Shown: piece after piece, positions 5,105 to 5,398 of the stretch
Layout: each line of letters begins with the position of its first letter
Numbering within the stretch: position 1 is the stretch's first letter
Assembly (NCBI GenBank): GCA_008671285.1
Contig: RPYR01000272.1
Coordinates: 1 to 5,398, forward strand
From: Collinsella aerofaciens
Lineage (GTDB): Bacteria > Actinomycetota > Coriobacteriia > Coriobacteriales > Coriobacteriaceae
Direction of reading: 5' to 3'
DNA: 5,398 bases
Notes under the pieces: generated by a model
What the model was told of the DNA's origin: nothing
The model's input: the letters and a program-made list of their open reading frames with translations, nothing else
Databases searched by the model: none
Position numbers and translations under genes: made by a program

Positions 5105-5175
5105 CCGCACGAAGTGCGCAGCGAGGCTTTTTGCATGCCCGAGGACGATTGGGGAACTAAGCCCTCGTCCCTCCC
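5051..5175. repeat. 125-bp palindromic element with perfect 29-bp inverted arms
   Basis: The left arm 5051-5079 (starting GGGAGGGACGAGGG) and right arm 5147-5175 (ending CCCTCGTCCCTCCC) are exact reverse complements over 29 bp. Between them, 12-bp unpaired segments flank the 14-bp terminator stem. The whole could fold as one long hairpin with a symmetric internal loop. No target-site duplication is evident in the flanks (AACTT and CGGGA). It resembles a REP/MITE-like element, but mobility is only a guess. Confidence 0.85.
5092..5134. terminator. Bidirectional Rho-independent terminator
   Basis: The arms GCAAAAAGCCTCGC (5092-5105) and GCGAGGCTTTTTGC (5121-5134) pair perfectly over 14 bp. An inner GCAC/GTGC stem (5107-5110 with 5114-5117) closes on a GAA loop. 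T5 runs follow the GC-rich stem on both strands, so it can end the plus-strand HAD phosphatase transcript and the minus-strand aldolase transcript, which converge here. Confidence 0.88.
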
Positions 5176-5208
5176 CGGGATATGTAGCGAGTCGGAGTAC
5201 CCTTGCTG

Positions 5209-5398
5209 TTACTCTGCTTTGCCCACGGAGTTGAGGTTGGTCATGCGGATCTTAACCAGCTCGGTGATCTCACGCATACCCTCCTTGGCCGGCTTCTTGG
5301 GATCGAAGCAGGCAGGGTTCTCGGCCATGTAGGCCATGAAGCCCTTGGTGTAGGCCTGACGCAGCTCGGTGGCGTAGTTAACCTTGCAGATGCCGTTC
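5209..5398 (-). CDS. fba: Class II fructose-bisphosphate aldolase, C-terminal fragment
   Basis: Only the last 62 residues are in the window; the gene continues past the right edge. The fragment begins NGICKVNYATELRQAY, the conserved segment near the C-terminus of zinc-dependent class II aldolases, whose Asn contacts the dihydroxyacetone phosphate moiety. It continues with NPACFDPKKPAKEGMREIT and ends NLNSVGKAE, the usual family tail. The enzyme interconverts fructose 1,6-bisphosphate with glyceraldehyde 3-phosphate and dihydroxyacetone phosphate in glycolysis and gluconeogenesis. Codon choice is strongly biased (AAG, GAG, AAC, ACC, CTC/CTG, GCC), typical of a highly expressed gene and stronger than in its neighbours. 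The bidirectional terminator lies 75 bp beyond its TAA. Tagatose-bisphosphate aldolases (GatY/KbaY) share this motif, so substrate assignment from the tail alone is not certain. Confidence 0.82.
   Translation of the reverse strand, partial: NGICKVNYATELRQAYTKGFMAYMAENPACFDPKKPAKEGMREITELVKIRMTNLNSVGKAE

Larger units (their letters stand above)
4887..5208. other. Repeat-rich convergent intergenic region
   Basis: About 320 bp between two convergent genes, with no gene I can support. It holds two diverged direct repeats (from 4903 and from 5004) and a 125-bp palindromic element with a terminator at its core. A plus-strand frame stays open through the whole stretch, but it lacks a ribosome binding site, overlaps two real genes and reads through the palindrome. 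Confidence 0.75.

Noticed and set aside
4903..5175. CRISPR array
   Set aside because: Only two diverged copies about 101 bp apart, with no uniform short repeats or spacers and no cas genes.
5051..5175. Replication or transfer origin
   Set aside because: The long palindrome recalls such sites, but there are no iterons, no replication or relaxase gene and no plasmid context; its core is a plain bidirectional terminator.
4766..5332. Plus-strand frame of 188 codons across the repeat region
   Set aside because: It begins inside the HAD gene, ends inside the antisense of the aldolase, and reads through both terminator arms. No ribosome binding site supports it. The repeats being 105 bp apart in their second halves keeps the frame open by arithmetic.

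Overview
The window is probably chromosomal DNA from a high-GC actinobacterium, most likely a gut Coriobacteriia such as Collinsella. That assignment rests on GC-rich third codon positions, the general look of the proteins and one apparently leaderless gene. It is inference; no rRNA or marker gene is present to prove it. No tRNA, rRNA, CRISPR array or transposase gene is visible.

Layout. (1) Positions 1-1639, minus strand: an ABC transporter operon. The ATPase gene (854-1639) overlaps by 11 bp the start of an FtsX/BceB-type permease gene (1-864) that runs off the left edge. (2) Positions 1640-1787: a divergent intergenic region with two inverted repeats, one spanning the probable -10 of the transporter operon and one upstream of the plus-strand gene. 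(3) Positions 1788-2777, plus strand: one uninterrupted gene fusing a NudG/MutT-type Nudix hydrolase, a basic Lys/Arg/Ala/Pro linker and a Vsr-type (very short patch repair) endonuclease domain. This is the most interesting gene in the window. (4) Positions 2778-3267: a gene-poor stretch with a possible promoter, a GC-rich hairpin followed by a T-rich stretch, and one doubtful 69-residue ORF with an AGGAGG ribosome binding site. (5) Positions 3268-4206: an AraC-family regulator with an N-terminal cupin, whose -10 box lies so close to its ATG that the mRNA is probably leaderless. (6) Positions 4263-4886: a HAD phosphatase of the phosphoglycolate phosphatase type, 56 bp behind the regulator on the same strand. 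(7) Positions 4887-5208: a repeat-rich convergent intergenic region. It holds two diverged direct repeats with a period of about 101 bp, and a 125-bp palindromic element with perfect 29-bp arms enclosing a bidirectional Rho-independent terminator. (8) Positions 5209-5398, minus strand: the C-terminus of a class II fructose-bisphosphate aldolase.

The genes do not form one pathway. The transporter pair is one functional unit, probably export or antimicrobial-peptide/envelope-stress related. The Nudix-Vsr fusion suggests a single protein that cleans the nucleotide pool and repairs mismatches, possibly both linked to modified cytosine. The AraC regulator and HAD phosphatase may be co-transcribed. 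The aldolase is a housekeeping glycolytic enzyme, separated from the phosphatase by the shared terminator.
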